Assembly: GCA_025618425.1 (NCBI GenBank)
Contig: CM046846.1
Coordinates: 26,914,499-26,978,498 of the forward strand
DNA from: Heliocidaris tuberculata
Lineage: Eukaryota; Echinodermata; Echinoidea; Camarodonta; Echinometridae
Length of the DNA stretch: 64,000 bases
Direction of reading: 5' to 3'
The notes under the pieces were generated by a model. That model saw nothing but the letters and a program-made list of their open reading frames with translations, was not told the DNA's origin and searched no databases. Positions within the stretch are counted from its first letter, which is position 1; each line of letters starts with the position of its first letter. A program made the position numbers and the translations under genes. Positions 1-14,300 of the stretch are shown here, piece after piece.

Positions 1-2120
1 AAATGTGCCCGATAGAATACTGTCATGCAGAAGAAGAATATGAGAATGAAAATGAAAAAGGATAGTGAGGAAAGAAAAAAAAAGAGACCATTTCATGCGG
101 TCCCCACCAAAGTGTCTAGTAAATTTTTTTTTAAAACTGTTGTTGAGTTCTTGTTTTATGCAATATGTGGATACATAATACATCATCCTAGCTATTGGTA
201 GGAATAAGAGTCTCAAAATTTTCCAGTGAAATAATATATAGATAGATATAGTCTATACATTTTTTTTAAATTCTAAACTCGGCTCCTGTCCTATACTATG
301 AAACAAATACTAACAATTCACTGACAACACGTCTTCTAGCCAGAATTGTTCTTTTATCTTATAGTGACCTACACAGTGTACCCTTCCAGACCATTGCTTT
401 AGTGTTCATTGTAAATATTGTCTTTTATTTACAATGACAGAGTCATATCAAAGGCAAGCGAATTTAACCTTCTTTTTTTTTTCATTATTTAGTCTTATTT
501 TCTTTGAAGTTGAATTCCTGAGGTCAGATTTGACAGATTCAGCTCAGACAATTTAAGTGGGGCATAACCACCTTGTTTATTCTGAAATCCTTTGGAAGAG
601 TTAACAAACTGATCAAACAATTTTTTTAAAAATATTTTGTTGGTAAAAATATATTAATTTAAAAAAAGAGAAGAAAATAAACTCAACAAGTAGACAAGGC
701 CAGCTGAATTTTGCTAAATCTATTTCAATCAATGATTTCTAAAGCACTTCCAAATTTATGGTGTAGAGCAAATAACAGTGCCGACTGAATTAAGTTGTCT
801 TTTTATGGGAAAAATAAAAACAAACAAAACAAACAATAATGATTTTCAGCTGGAGAGTCAACTGTTTAAAAAAATTGTAATTTTCTTTCAAGGTTAGAAC
901 TTGCACTATGTACATTTTAAAGCTTTTTTTTTCTCACTTTTAGTACTCTTTTTCTTTATGATAGACGGAAGAAACTAAACTTAAAGGCATTGATTAACTT
1001 TGTCCAGGATTGAAAAAAAAATTCACTGTTCCAGCTAATGCTGTAATCATAATTGCAAACCTTTAGCTCAGACAGGAATCGCCTGAGTTTTATAAGCTGA
1101 TCGGTCGTTTATATATCAAGATATTTACGATTGAACATTGATGTCGGGATAGTGTACCACCGAACCCTAAAGAACTCTTACGGTTGGCATACCTCGCTCT
1201 ATCACAGAATACTGTACGGGCTGGAAACCCGCTCTGAAATCGCCAAGCGCTGGTGCTTGGTTTTTGTGACTGCAGCGCAGCGAAGAAGTCGAGCGACTTG
1301 CGCTAGCGATTGATCGCGATTTTCTCTTTTTTAAGATAGTAAACGGGTTCCATTTTCTCTCATACTTTCACATATCCTTAATTATATATGTAGTTAGAGG
1401 ACTGCACACAATTCACTGGCATTTGAGCTGATTTTACAATTTTTCACAAAGTTAATCAATCACTTTAAGGAAAGGAGAAAACGGTAAAAACATACATGTA
1501 GCATTCGATTTCAAGAGGAGAGTATGTGAAGATGCCAATCTATGCATGTATGTTGAGGTAAGTGTAGCAAAGACAGTGAGAGGTCAATACAGTAAGAGAC
1601 AGAGACAGATAAAGATGTAGGTACAGAGAGAGATAGAGAAGGAGAGAAAGAGGGACTTGTAGAGAAAGAGAAAGAGAGAAAGAAAAAGAAAGATATAGAG
1701 TGAAAGAAGGGAGCTAGAGAAAGAGAGAGTGAGAAAGAGAGAGATGAAGAGAAAAAAAGAACAATACCTGGCCCAACCCCAGAGCAGAGCCGCTCCAACC
1801 AGGAAGCAGACAAAACAAACTGCACCCACCTTCCCCCAAGTACAAACAATTCAAACCCCAAAGTGAGCCCAGTCAATATGACCAAACAAATAAGAATAAC
1901 TTTTTGATCATAAGTCACCCTCCAATGGGTACAATTGACAATCGCCTTCAATAGGAATAACCTTGCACCCACAGTATAGCAAACTCTTACATGTCTCCCC
2001 GCAAAAGAGACGAGCCGCCCCAGCAGCAAGAGAGATAGAGAAAGAGGCGTTATTCACCCCCCTAAAAAGCACCTGCTGCCAGCTCCTATTCATTCTTCTT
2101 CCTTGTGGCCCTGCTACTGC
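1..2120. other. Intergenic sequence upstream of the KLF gene
   Basis: No exon, RNA gene or recognisable protein is visible here. The stretch is AT-rich. It has a higher-GC patch at about 1130-1320 containing a short open frame that resembles nothing I know, and a long purine-rich tract at 1588-1756. The last 150 bases become C-rich toward the candidate promoter. Confidence 0.5.
1588..1756. repeat. GA-rich polypurine tract
   Basis: About 170 bases are almost entirely purine on the plus strand, built from irregular GAGA and GAAA units. Open frames across it on the minus strand give only runs of Ser, Leu and Phe, as expected for simple sequence. Similar CT or GA tracts lie at 6690-6860, 31618-31660, 32326-32450 and 55950-56090. 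Confidence 0.9.
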
Positions 2121-2129
2121 CGCTGCTGC

Positions 2130-2136
2130 TATAAAA
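2130..2136 (+). promoter_or_regulatory. TATA box of the candidate KLF promoter
   Basis: TATAAAA sits in a GC-richer stretch about 185 bases upstream of the proposed first ATG at 2317. It would place the transcription start near 2160. The same region has CCGCCGCCG and GCTGCTGCT runs. It is a sequence match only; no transcript was seen. Confidence 0.45.
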
Positions 2137-2316
2137 CAGAGGCAGGAAGTTGCGAGCTGTTCGGGATTCCTGCAGAAAATGTGTGAATATTTGTTTGGCG
2201 AGAGCTATAATTGGCCCTCTTAATCATAACACTGCCGCCGCCGTTTGTGGAATCTCATCCTGTTCTCTCTCTGTGTGCACATGTTCCGCCGAGCTGCGGA
2301 GTTGGCCTGACACCTC

Positions 2317-2381
2317 ATGGATTTATACTGGAAATCAATGTTCTACCATGACTACTTTATGTACATGCATTTACTGCATAG
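2317..2381 (+). CDS. KLF candidate exon 1 (start codon)
   Basis: ATG at 2317 opens a frame rich in Tyr, Met and His ([14 protein letters not shown]...) that stays open to a GTAAGA donor at 2382, ending in phase 2. That phase fits the acceptor at 4461. No homology supports it. A short upstream frame from the ATG at 2281 ends before it. Confidence 0.45.
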
Positions 2382-5300
2382 GTAAGAGTGCCTCTTTTTC
2401 GACATGCAGTTCAAACTGGAAAGAAAAGAAGCTTGTTTCTAGTTCATTCATCGTGCTTTTGACAATTGGTTGCTTTCATGATAAAGGTCTTGATGGTTAG
2501 TTTGGCAGCGAAGATCAGTCTAATTGTTCCAATATCATAGCAGACAATGACATCATGTGACATAACATCTGCATTACTTCTCTTAATTCTCATCCATGTC
2601 AGTATGCTATAAATGCAAGGATTCTAGTCAGCATACTACAATGTACTTTCCATCACTTTTGCAAGGAAATGAAATGTTTTCTGTTGTAATTTAGGCTGAG
2701 GATGGAGCTGTCTTGAACTCTAAAACATGTACTATTCTTTTAAATTTACATAAATGTAGTGCATTTGTTTGTTACTGTCATTTTAAAATGAAAGGACTAC
2801 ATGTCATCATCGAACTTATTCATAAATCTACTATAGAGCGACTGAAAAAACATCCATTATCCAAGATAAGATGTTTCACCAAGCCTGCACCCAAATTTGT
2901 TTTAACCCATTGAGTAGGGGAACCAGGGAGTCCATGTACTAAGCCTATGGGAATTAGAGAATTCAGTAGTCAACTGGTTAAGATATATTGGTACATGTAC
3001 CCCACCACTCCCAATACCTCTCTGCCCCACCCTACCCAACCCTACCCAACCAAACCCTACCAAACTCTATCCAGCATTACATATTTCCTCATCAAATCCT
3101 GATAATAATGATAAACCAGTCTTGTATAGCGCATAGTATGTCTCTAGGGGTAACCTCGCTAGTCATAAGGACCGCTATTCATAAGCACCACTTATTCATA
3201 AGGACCGCTATCCATAACATGTGACTAAATGAATAGCGGTCCTTCTGCATAGCGAGCAAACCATAGACAAATTACCTCACTATTCATAAGGACTTCTGTT
3301 CATAAGGACCACCATTCATAACTATTCATAAGGACCGCTATTCATACCGCGTGTTAAATGAATAGTGGTTTACTATGAATAGCAGTCCTTATGAATAGCG
3401 AGTGGACCCCTGTCTCTATGCCCTTAGGAAGAAAAAAGAAAAGAAACGCAAAGAAAAATTAGGTTACTGAGTTACTTTTTATCTAGTAACAGCTAAACAT
3501 TGAAATCTTTGTCTTCATAGCATAGAGATCTTTGTTTTTCTTGTTGCATTTTTTTTTTTTTTTTAAATAAAGACATGAATCATTTGTATTGTTTACAGAG
3601 TATATTAGATACTGGATGACTTAAAGGGAAAGTCCACCCTGGTATTAAGTTGATTTGAATAAAAGAAGAAAAATGAGAGGAACGGTGAAGTCAGTAAAAG
3701 TTTGAGCAAAATATGATAAGAAGTAAGAAAGTTATGACTTTTTGAAGATGTAATCAATCAAACACAAATTGGCAACTCCATGACGTATCTTGCAAGCTCC
3801 TCTTTCATATGCTCAGTACAGAAAATGTCATAATATTTCAATTTCTTGGTTTTCGATGAAGGAATATATTTGTTTCATATCGGTTTTGTGTAAAAACATG
3901 AGCAATGAATATATCTTAGGTGCATGTATGACTGAATATTTTCTTTAGAGAAAATGGGCAAATGGAAGAGGAGCTCACAAGATACGTCACGGAGTTGCCA
4001 ATTTGTATTTGATTGATTACATCTTCAAAAAATACTTAACTTTCTTATTTCTTATCGGATTTTGCTCACACCTTCACTGATCTGTTTCTTTGATTTTCTG
4101 CTTCTTTTAAAAACCAACTTGTAATCAGGGTGAACTTTACCTTAAAATTTTTTGTAGTCTATGACCCTAGAAAAAAATATGAACCTCCACATTTGTGTTT
4201 TCCTTCATGCTTATCAAGTTACTATTCTCTCCCCTACTATTAGTACTAAGACTAATCCCCTTATTATGTCCCTTCATTTCTACACGGAATATTCTACTTT
4301 AATATTTCCTCCAGTTTCAGGAGTTTCATTTCATGTTGTTGCTTTGATAATCTATTGTTGAAAATTATTTCTAAAAAGTCATTCTAAGTCAAATAGAGAA
4401 GTGTACATTGTACATTGAACATTTCCCCTTCAAATATTGGTTTGTTTGTCTTTCTTGCAGTAACAAACACATCAATAGTGGTATACACACATGTCAGCAG
4501 CAGAAAGCCGCTTCGTTGGTGAGTTGAAAAGTCGCATAGAGTTCATTCACACAATGTACATTACACATTGTACTGGTTATATTACATTCACATCTACAAC
4601 TTTGTTGTGCATCGCCATGACATAAATATGTATATGGTATTTACTTTTGTTGACTGTTCATGATTTCCAAATTATTGGATGAATTAAAAATAGATGAAGT
4701 TTTCATGTGTATAAAAATAGACAAATGGGGGAGGATGGGGTTGAAAAACACCAAGGCTGTCCTATTTTGGAAAAAAAAAACCCAAGAGAAAAGGATGTTT
4801 AGGGGAAATGTTCCCTCCCTTCTCCCTTCTCCCCTCGACTTTTTGAAAATCATGTTCAAGGAAAAATTTACTCCAATCCTCCCTGCCCCCTCTACCCAAT
4901 ACTATATTGTATGACTAATGGTGGGACCTTTTGAAGAAAACTATAAAAAAAAAACAGTACTCTTGACATGTAGCATCAAGTAAAAGAGTAGAGGGATACA
5001 ATGAAATTTATGTATCATGGATGAGGTTTACAGCAATCTTTTCCTCTCTTCCCGTATTTAAAAAATATATTTTATGTCAAGGAAATGTCGATTTGATTTT
5101 GCTCTCTTCTTCGTTCCCTTTGTCTCTCCTTCTTCCAGGGACCGTTGACAGTAACACATACAACCTCATCAGGCACCATGCATGACGGCGTAATAGTGTA
5201 CAGGTCTCACCCCCCTGGATGTAGCAGTATAGAAGACAGTAAAACTGTGAGTTCTTGTCTAGGCTCCTCCCCCCCCCCTCCCACAATTATTTTCCCCCTC

Positions 5301-8300
5301 TGTGATTGTTATTTGTTGAACATGGTATACATGTTCATGCTCCTCAAAAATACATTTTTTGTAGGTGTCAGCCCAGTGGTTATAGCAGTACAGAAGGCAG
5401 TGAAGCAGTGAGTTCATATGCCTTTTAAGGGAATTCCCCCCTTCCCATTTTTCACATTACTTTTTTATGCACAGGAGCTCTTGTTGGATGTGCTGCATAG
5501 TAAAAGAGATTTATGCAAGGCAGTTTTAAAGGGGTTTTTTTTTCTATTCACAGAGCTTTTGGTAGAGCTTTCTAGAGCTAAATCTCTCACCGCATGTGTG
5601 TATTTTTTTTTCACTGACCGCCTCCATGCCTCCTCCCATTTTTTTTCTCTGCTCGATGTTATCTTAATAGCAGGCTGTACATGCTATAGCCCCTCAAAAA
5701 ATTTTCCAAGCCCCCCCCCCTACCAGTTTTGTTTCTCTGGTGTTATTTCGATAGTAGTCTATATACATATGCTTTCATTCCGAGAACCCCCTCCTCCCTC
5801 CCCCTCCCACCAATTTTTTTGTTATAGAACTTTGCCTGCCTGATACCTCATTTGATTACACATTTTAGAGTGGACTATGACACTGTTTAACCTCCAAACC
5901 ACTTTCCATGTGTCAGTGTGTTACTTCCCCGAAAACAGAGAGGAACCGTCTTGTCACGTTTGTGCCCTATGAGTAGTAGTCTAGCTGCCAGCCTGTCCAT
6001 GGTATATTTCTCCTCTACACTTACAGAATAACAGGTATAATCCCTTTAAATACTTTCAGTTTGATTTCAACTAAATTTTAATTGGATTGAATATGATCGG
6101 TTTATAAATGGCGTGCATGGAGTGCCAGCTTTCCGCTACCATAAGGGTGTTGGCTCATTGATAAGGCACATGATTTTGTGCCCTTATGTCTCAAAGCAGA
6201 GATTGTAGGTACCATGTAGATGACATATTTTGCACGAATTTACCAGAATATCCTGTTTTACAGATTATATAGATAGGCTTATGAGACATTCACAAGAGAC
6301 TAGAGTTGCATGACAAGTTTTGGATAATCTTTCTAGGAAAGAAACTGGTTCTTTCGAAGGAAGTCGACATCATATTTTGAAGTGGAGGAAACTGTAATGC
6401 AGGTTATTGTTGTTTCACTTTTCTCACTTTAAACCTAATTTTGATTGTTATGTTCAGGAGTTCCTTCACTATATCCTTTATAGTTTGAATGCACATCACC
6501 ACATTACTGTCCTCGTGTGTGTTTTTTTTTTCTTATGAGAAAAATGTTTAACGGACACTGCTGTGTTAAGTAATTTGGAGTTGTTAGTCATAGAGCATAA
6601 TTTAGAGCATAGTTCAGCTACATGTAGGAATTGGAGCATGCATGTAGTGGAATATATATATTTATTCCTGCAAAATACATGAACACAAACACACTCTCTC
6701 TCTCCTCTTTCTCTTGCTTTATTTCTTTCTCTCTTTCTTGATCTTATGGTACATGTATATGCATGTAGCCCTCCTTATTCTCATCTCTCTCTCTCTCTCT
6801 CTCTCACTCTAACACACACTCTCTCTTACTCTAACACACACTCTCTCTCTCCCCTCCCTCTCCCAATATACACATGTATCTAATCTCATCTAAATGATAT
6901 GATAATAAGCTCTGTAAGTGCAAAAGAAAGGAAGAAAAAAAAGGTCTGAATCCAATTTGAGCTTGATTAAAATGCTTGATAAGGAAATATGAAAGAAAGG
7001 AGCATTTCTTTTATTTCTTTTGAAAGAGTGAATACTCTGCAGTGCAGATGAAAAATAAACAACACCTTTACCACATGATAATGGGCTCTTCCAATACAGG
7101 AAAAAGAAATGAAATCGAATTTGAGTTTGACAAATGAAAATATCAAAACGCATGAAAATGATTGATTTAAAAGGACTGAAGTAGTTCATTTGGAAGAGTG
7201 ACTATACCACTGTGGAATTGTGGGCTGGCCCTTTGTTGTGGGTTTAAGATAGCTTCGGAATAGTTTGGAAGAACTATTTTTCTCCATTCAACAATTCAAG
7301 CTCACTAGACTGTAACGATTGCTTTACCGTCTATTTTGATTTTTCTCTCCTTTTCCCATTTTATTGTACCCCTTTTGTTTACTTGGTCCCCATGAGGTTC
7401 CTGTTGAAAAGTCTATTCATGAATCACTACGGGTTTCAAAAACATCTTTTTCCCCACTCTTTCCCAGTTTTCTCTCCCCCTAAAGGTTTATTGGCTTTGT
7501 GTTATGAATTATTGGAAAATTGTAATGATTATATTAAAGTTAAAGCATGTTCTATGAACTTGTTCTACAGTGAATCAAATTGATCATAATGAATTCTTTG
7601 AAGTAATTTTAGTTGCGATTGTGGTATATAGATTTATGCACTTTGACAAAATAGAATTATAAGAAAAAGGACATTGTATATATGACATGACCACTTTTCA
7701 TGAATGTACCAAAATCACTGACATCCAAATGAAGTGAGTTTAAATATACATGAGTGTTGTTATGAAAGTATATGAAGCATACAATATTATTATGATGAAA
7801 ATGCAATAAAACAAGTGTCTAGTGAAGTATCAGCGACACTTTCATGGTGGTGAAACTGAATGGTACTGTAGGTTTAGTTTTTCAGGGTTACACCATGTAA
7901 TTCTTTCAAGGAATAAGAGCCCTGAAAAGGGCTGGTGAGCTCCGCTAAGAGCTCTGTGGTTCTCGACGTTTCGATCAGTATGCTCTGATCGTCATCAGGA
8001 GAATGACTAGAACACTGCCCAGTGGAGGCTATTTATTGCCTACGGAGGGATCCGATTCACAGCCTGATTGGCGCCGGCGCCAATCAGAAATGTCCGCGAA
8101 TTCTATTCACGGCTGCATTCTCATTTTGGTCACTGGTGGCGCTATAATTCCTCTAAACAGAGAAAGCAAGTGTCATGCCTTGGTTTTTATTTATATAGCT
8201 TTAAATCCTCCTAAACTACATTTACATCACTTTTGATGGCCAAAATACCCCCAAATAGCTAATTTTGATAAGTGTCCACCTGTAGAATTATTCAGTTAAA

Positions 8301-11300
8301 GTATGTTAGGACAAGATTATATGAACCTGATTTTCGGATACTGTATACACCATATATTGCACAGGGGTTCTATTTTCGCGAATTTTGCAAATCGCGAATT
8401 TGACAAAACACTGAAATATTGCCAACATACATGTAAGTAGTCAGTTGAATTGATTTGTCTCCTGGTCAGAAATTCACCACTTCACTTTGCAAAAGTACAT
8501 CACCATTGCTGTTTGTAGATTTGAGAATTTCCCCATCGCGAATTCAACCACTCGCGAAATAAGTCTTGTTAGTCCTATTCGCGAAAATTTATGGCGTATA
8601 CAGTAAACACCCATTACTTGCCTAAATGTAACTTCTCCGAGGGCAGGGTTTAACTTCAAAGGAGAATGAAACCCTGGGGAAAAAATCAATTTTAATGAAA
8701 AGAGAGGATAGAGAGAAGCAATTTTAAAAAGGTTCCATCAAAATCAGTTACGAAATGAGAAAGTTATGAAAGTTTGAAAAGTCTCAATTTACTTTCTTTG
8801 GCGATCCTCAAATTGGCAATGTTGCTTCAAAGTGACAGGTTTAATACAACTCTCCATATGTTTTGTACTCAAAATTTCATATTTTCCACATTATTTCTCA
8901 AGGTGCAGCTTGTCTCCTTCTTAGCTCAAGATATATCGTGGGGAAAATGTATTTAACACAACATATGTTGAGTTCACAAAAAGACAAGCAGCATCTTTAG
9001 AGATAATGGAGAAAATACAAAATTTTGTGTACAAAACATATTGAGAGTTGTACTACTAAACCTGCCATTTAGAAGCAACATTGCCAATTTGAGGATCGCC
9101 ATATAGAAAGTAAATTCAGACTTTTCAAACTTTCATAACGTTTTCATTTCGTAACCGATTTGGATTTAACTTTTCTTAAAATTGCTTCTCTCTATCCTCT
9201 CTTTTCATTAAAATGGATATTCCCCAGGGTTTCATTCTCCTTTAAGTTACCATTATTTGATACTTAACACCATTTTCAGTGCCTCATAGTGAAAGTGAAA
9301 GTTTTTCAGGTGATAATTTAATTGTGATAAGAAGAGGATTAGCAGATGCAAAACCACTTTTTATTGGTCAAGTGAATAGACCACAGTGATACGGATGACC
9401 ATAATGGTGTTTGGGATGTGCTGGGAAATCCAAGGGTATTCCATGAAAGTACACAAGAAACTACATAGTAAGGAGAACTCATATTGTGCTATCTCCCATT
9501 CTCATGGATATGCAGTACATGAAACTATTCAATTCAATTCAATTCATTCAAGTGAATTCATTCTTTATTTGTCCGAAAATAAAACAATAAGGAAATTTCA
9601 CATGGGATTTTTACATGACAGTAATATCAAAACAACACAAACAGTAATCATGAAATACATGAATGATGAATATGCGTACACAAAGTAAATAGCGCATAAC
9701 ATAATAATAGACATGGGTTAGCTATATGTTAACTATAAAATACATTCAAGATTTGTTGTATTTGATTATATTGATACTCCCAAACATGTGAGGAAATTGA
9801 TCTTCAAAGGTAAATTGAAAACAGGACTGGTTTATATGTTGCTACAAGCGAGTGTACTAGCGACTACAGGAAAATTATATATGAGCAAATTCCTTCACAC
9901 TGACTTCAAAATTAGAATATTAGTTTATTTTACTGCACTATTCAACTGTTTCATATTAAAGTTGAGAAAAATAAGGTTGAAAGCAATCATACATGTAAGT
10001 GGCTATGGAATGAAAATAAAATCATATCAAATTGGTTAAGAACCTTTTGATTAGTGACGTGTCTCTTTACCCTCTGCATCAAAGTCTGTTTGCAGGGTAC
10101 GTTTTTAGTGAATTATTGAAGATAGGGCACCACTGTGTCAACATTTCATATTTTTGACAGGGTGGGTCTATGAGGGGCTGCACATGCCAGTATCTCGAAA
10201 GAGTATAAGGTGATGTATAGTTAGTCTGACTTCCAGGTGGGGGATAAGTTATGTGAGTTTTTCCCCCTCCATTTCGCCAAAGAATATGGCTTTGACTGTG
10301 TCTGGGGAGTAAACACAACTGGACTATTGATTGATCTCCCTCTTTTAAAAAAAAGGATGCATTTAGAGGAGGGATATTTTACCTCCTTCGAACTCTGAAA
10401 CTTGGATGAAGAGGAAAGGAAAAATTGTTCCGCCTTGAAAGCTAGGCTGATGTTTACTTTAAAAGGAGGTGTATAAAGGAACCACTGGAATCTGGATATT
10501 TTGCATTGATCTTGTGGTATGTTCATTAACTGCAAAATTGATTCTCTGACAACTACTTAAGGGGTCTTGATTTTCACCGTCTATGGCTAGCTAGATGCAG
10601 AAAGGGCAGTAACTCTGTGTAAAAAGAGATATATGAGTTAACACCTTCTAGCTCTCATCAGACACTATTTTCTGTTAGAATGTACCTCTATACAAGCACA
10701 TGGGTCACTACTGTTTGAGGGCTTTAAATTAATCTTATAACAGATCACTATTGTTATCATGTTGTATCAGTATCACTGGCATAGTGGCATTATTTTTATT
10801 TCCATATGATTTTTACATCATGGGCGATCACGCCCTTCGACAAAATTAGCTCTGCCTTTGGACACTGATTAACTTCTATTTGCTCGACACTTTACCTTAA
10901 ATGTGTACTTACAACTCAAACATGTTATACGACCAGCGTTTAGGCTGTACATGCCTTCAGTTCCCTATACCTTTTCATTGTTTGCTTAATCTTTCTTTGA
11001 GCAAACAAAAGGAACACGCCCATACGTGGAGCTAAGTGAACCTTCAACTTAAAATTGCTTGCACAATATCTAGATCAGAAGAAATAGCCTTTATTATAAT
11101 TTGATTGTAAGTTAAACATGCATGTTTGTATAAAAAGAGTGAAATTATGTCAGTTTGAATAAATCTGCAATTGCAGCAAAACCTGTAATTTGGCATTTCA
11201 GGGCTCTTGCTGAAAATATCATATTGTCTCGCTGAGCTACCTAGAAAATTGCTTAGCCTTCCAAATCCAACTTTTAGTCTCCATTGTATGGTATGCTGTG

Positions 11301-14300
11301 CAAAATTCTCCTGAATAGGGGAAAAATATATGTATATATTTTTGTGATATTTTCTTTACATGTAGTTGCTTCCCAGGTCACAAAGGCAGGAATTTTTAGC
11401 TTGCCTGATAGGATTTTTAGGGGGTCAAAAGCACCATAGGGCTGAGGCAGCTGCGAATTTCAAACCCTGCATTTCTATAGAAAGGTATTGGAATTGACTC
11501 GGGAAGAATAATACTGTGGATTGATAATAACAAGAAATATAAGCAAAACATGCGGATATTCCATATTTTTGAGACCTGCAGGAGCCCGGATCGAAATTGC
11601 GATATAAATGGGATAATATCATCGATCAACTCATCTGAAAGGAAATCAGCGTGGAGCAAAAAGCATATATGTTTAGAGTCAGAAGGGCATTAACTCATAT
11701 AATTTTTTACACAGAGTTAATGTCATCTTGGCTCTCAGCAAATGATATGGATAATAGTTTCAACCCTCCCCCCCCCCCCCTCTCCCCATCCATACCCTTA
11801 AAGTAAGATGAAATTATGGAAGAGCAAGAGTGGGTTAATGATTAATTCTGATAGCATCATGTTGGTTGTCGAGCATTAATTCACGAGTTGTGATCTCCAT
11901 CATGACTTGGAAGTAATTCCACAATCACCAGTTTACTCCTCTACCCCTGACCAACAAAAAAATAAATAAATATTACGAGCAGTATCCATGGCATCATTTT
12001 TCAGCCTGAAAATAACTGGCCCAAAAGTTGCCTGCCACAGTGAGCCACCATTCAGAATTTTGCAGTGATGCCCTCCTTACTGCCGACTTATTTGGTGCAG
12101 TGCCCTGAAGTTGCAAAATAATAAAGATTTGGGCTACTTTAAAGCATGCCCCCTTTTTGGGGCTTTGTGTCCCTCCCCCCCCCCCCCTCCCTCCCTTACT
12201 GGCCAAAGTAGCCTGATCTGAAAACTGGAGACCCTTAGGCCTGAAATGATTCTCTTTACCATGTTACATATCGTCTGTTTGGAGGCGGAAGGGCGTTAAC
12301 TCTTGTGTTAAAGTATAGAGTTAACGCCCTTCTGGCTCCAAACAGACGATATATGTGAAACATAGCAATAAATAATCCTCTCCTCACGTCAAAAGGATTT
12401 GGGCTGGGGTGGGTGGGTTTGTAGGTGGGTAGACAGCACTACGTATTTACTCATTCCCTACCCTGCTGTGGATTTACCACTCATGCTGGTTTCTACAGGA
12501 GGTTATCAAGACTATCTTGTCGTCCCCCACACTTTCATACTGACGATTACTGTAACAACTGGCAGATCATCATCAAGCTCAAAATTAAGCCTCTTGAAAG
12601 GTTCACTGTGAATAAGCAACACAAGGCTATGAATACGAAAGATACACTTCGTTATAAAGATGAAGGGGCAACTGCTCGTTTGATAACGCCATACAGTTCA
12701 ATTATCCTGATTTTAAAGCAAAAAATATGGCAGTCTATAATTAGCATTCAACAGCTCCTTGATCTAATGTTTGACTAATAGCGATATGTGCCCTAATGCG
12801 AGGGGGGAATTATGTTGGGGTCAATTACAGACGTGATTCAACGCTTCTCATATGTCATGTGACAACAGTGTGGATTAGAGAGTCTAACAAGTGGCTTAAA
12901 GAGAGACCGCAAAGCGTTCAAGAAACATAAGGGCAGATAGCGAGTCATGCTGTTTAGAAGAGTATCTTGTTGTTAATCCCCCTCTAAGGTTTTTTCCCAT
13001 CAATACTCGCCATATTTTGCCTCAATTTTTTTTTTCTCCTCATTTTGGAGCAACGTGACCTTTGCCAGTCAGAGATCGATTAGAATTTACTTTAGTTCGC
13101 AGTTTAGAATTTCTTAAAGTTTGTCCTTTATAGATATGAAACCCTTCACTTCTGAATGAATTGAACTTTGTGCGGTAATTAATTACATATTACACAGGTC
13201 TTCAAAATTCATTCCACATACTACATCTTCAAAAATATTTGTGTTTCCTTCCCTCTTTCCATTCTGTCATAATCCCTCCACCCCCAACGTATTATAGTTC
13301 AAAGATATTCCATGGATATATTTTATAAATAGTATACAGTACATAGTATTTCCTACCATGTACCCATTACTATGACCCTTCCACCCCAACATATATTCGT
13401 TCAAAGATATACCATGGATAAGCATATTTTTATGTGCTGTTCTACTAAGACCCTTCCACCCCTACATATTTTAGTTCAAAGATATACCTGGGATATCTTT
13501 TATAAACTGTATATACATAGTATATACAGTTTATAAAAGATATCTAAGGTATATCTTTTATACACATAGTATTTCTTACCAAGTGCCTATTATACTATGA
13601 CCCTTCCACCCCTACATACTTTAGTGTGAAGATATACCATGGAATCTTTTATAAACAGTATATTTCCTACTCTGTGCCTACTCTACTACATGTATATCCC
13701 TCCACCCCTACATATTTTAGTTCAAATATATACAATACCATGGATAAGCATATTTCTATGTCATTTGCCTATTCTACTATAACCCTCCACCCCTACATAT
13801 TTTATTTCAAAGATATACCATCATGGATATATATAAACAGTATATATTTCCTAAATTATATTCCACATACTAAGAATCTTGCTGTTAGAATGGTCAAAAG
13901 GTAATCCCGTGAGAAAGCGTAGTTATCCCCATCAATGGACCCCGAGAAGAAAAGTTTGTAACCTTGACGGAATAGTTCTTATGTGTTTCGCTGATCTCTT
14001 CAGTCCAATATAGAGTCACAATGTGTTATTAATATTTTGGGTACATGCAAAATGAAAGTGTGACCTTTACGAATAGCTCCATAAGCGTACTAAAATAAGC
14101 TTAAATAAGCGCGCATTGTCCATTCGCGTTCTTAATGTGTGCACCCGGGTACCAGGAGGCCGGTTTATGTAATGGTGGTTTTAACTTCTTTTGTGAATTC
14201 GGGCCTAAATGTCTTTCTCTACAGTCAAATGTTTCAGATGTGGAATACAAAGCAAATAATCACCTTTTGGTTTCAGGCGATGAGACGTACTATCACTTCC

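Noticed and set aside
1511..2029. 172-codon open frame on the minus strand, rich in Ser, Leu and Phe
   Set aside because: Most of it is a translation of the GA-rich simple repeat.
6140..6220. tRNA-like stretch (GTTGGCTCATTGATAAGGC)
   Set aside because: It only loosely resembles an A box, and no convincing B box or cloverleaf could be drawn.
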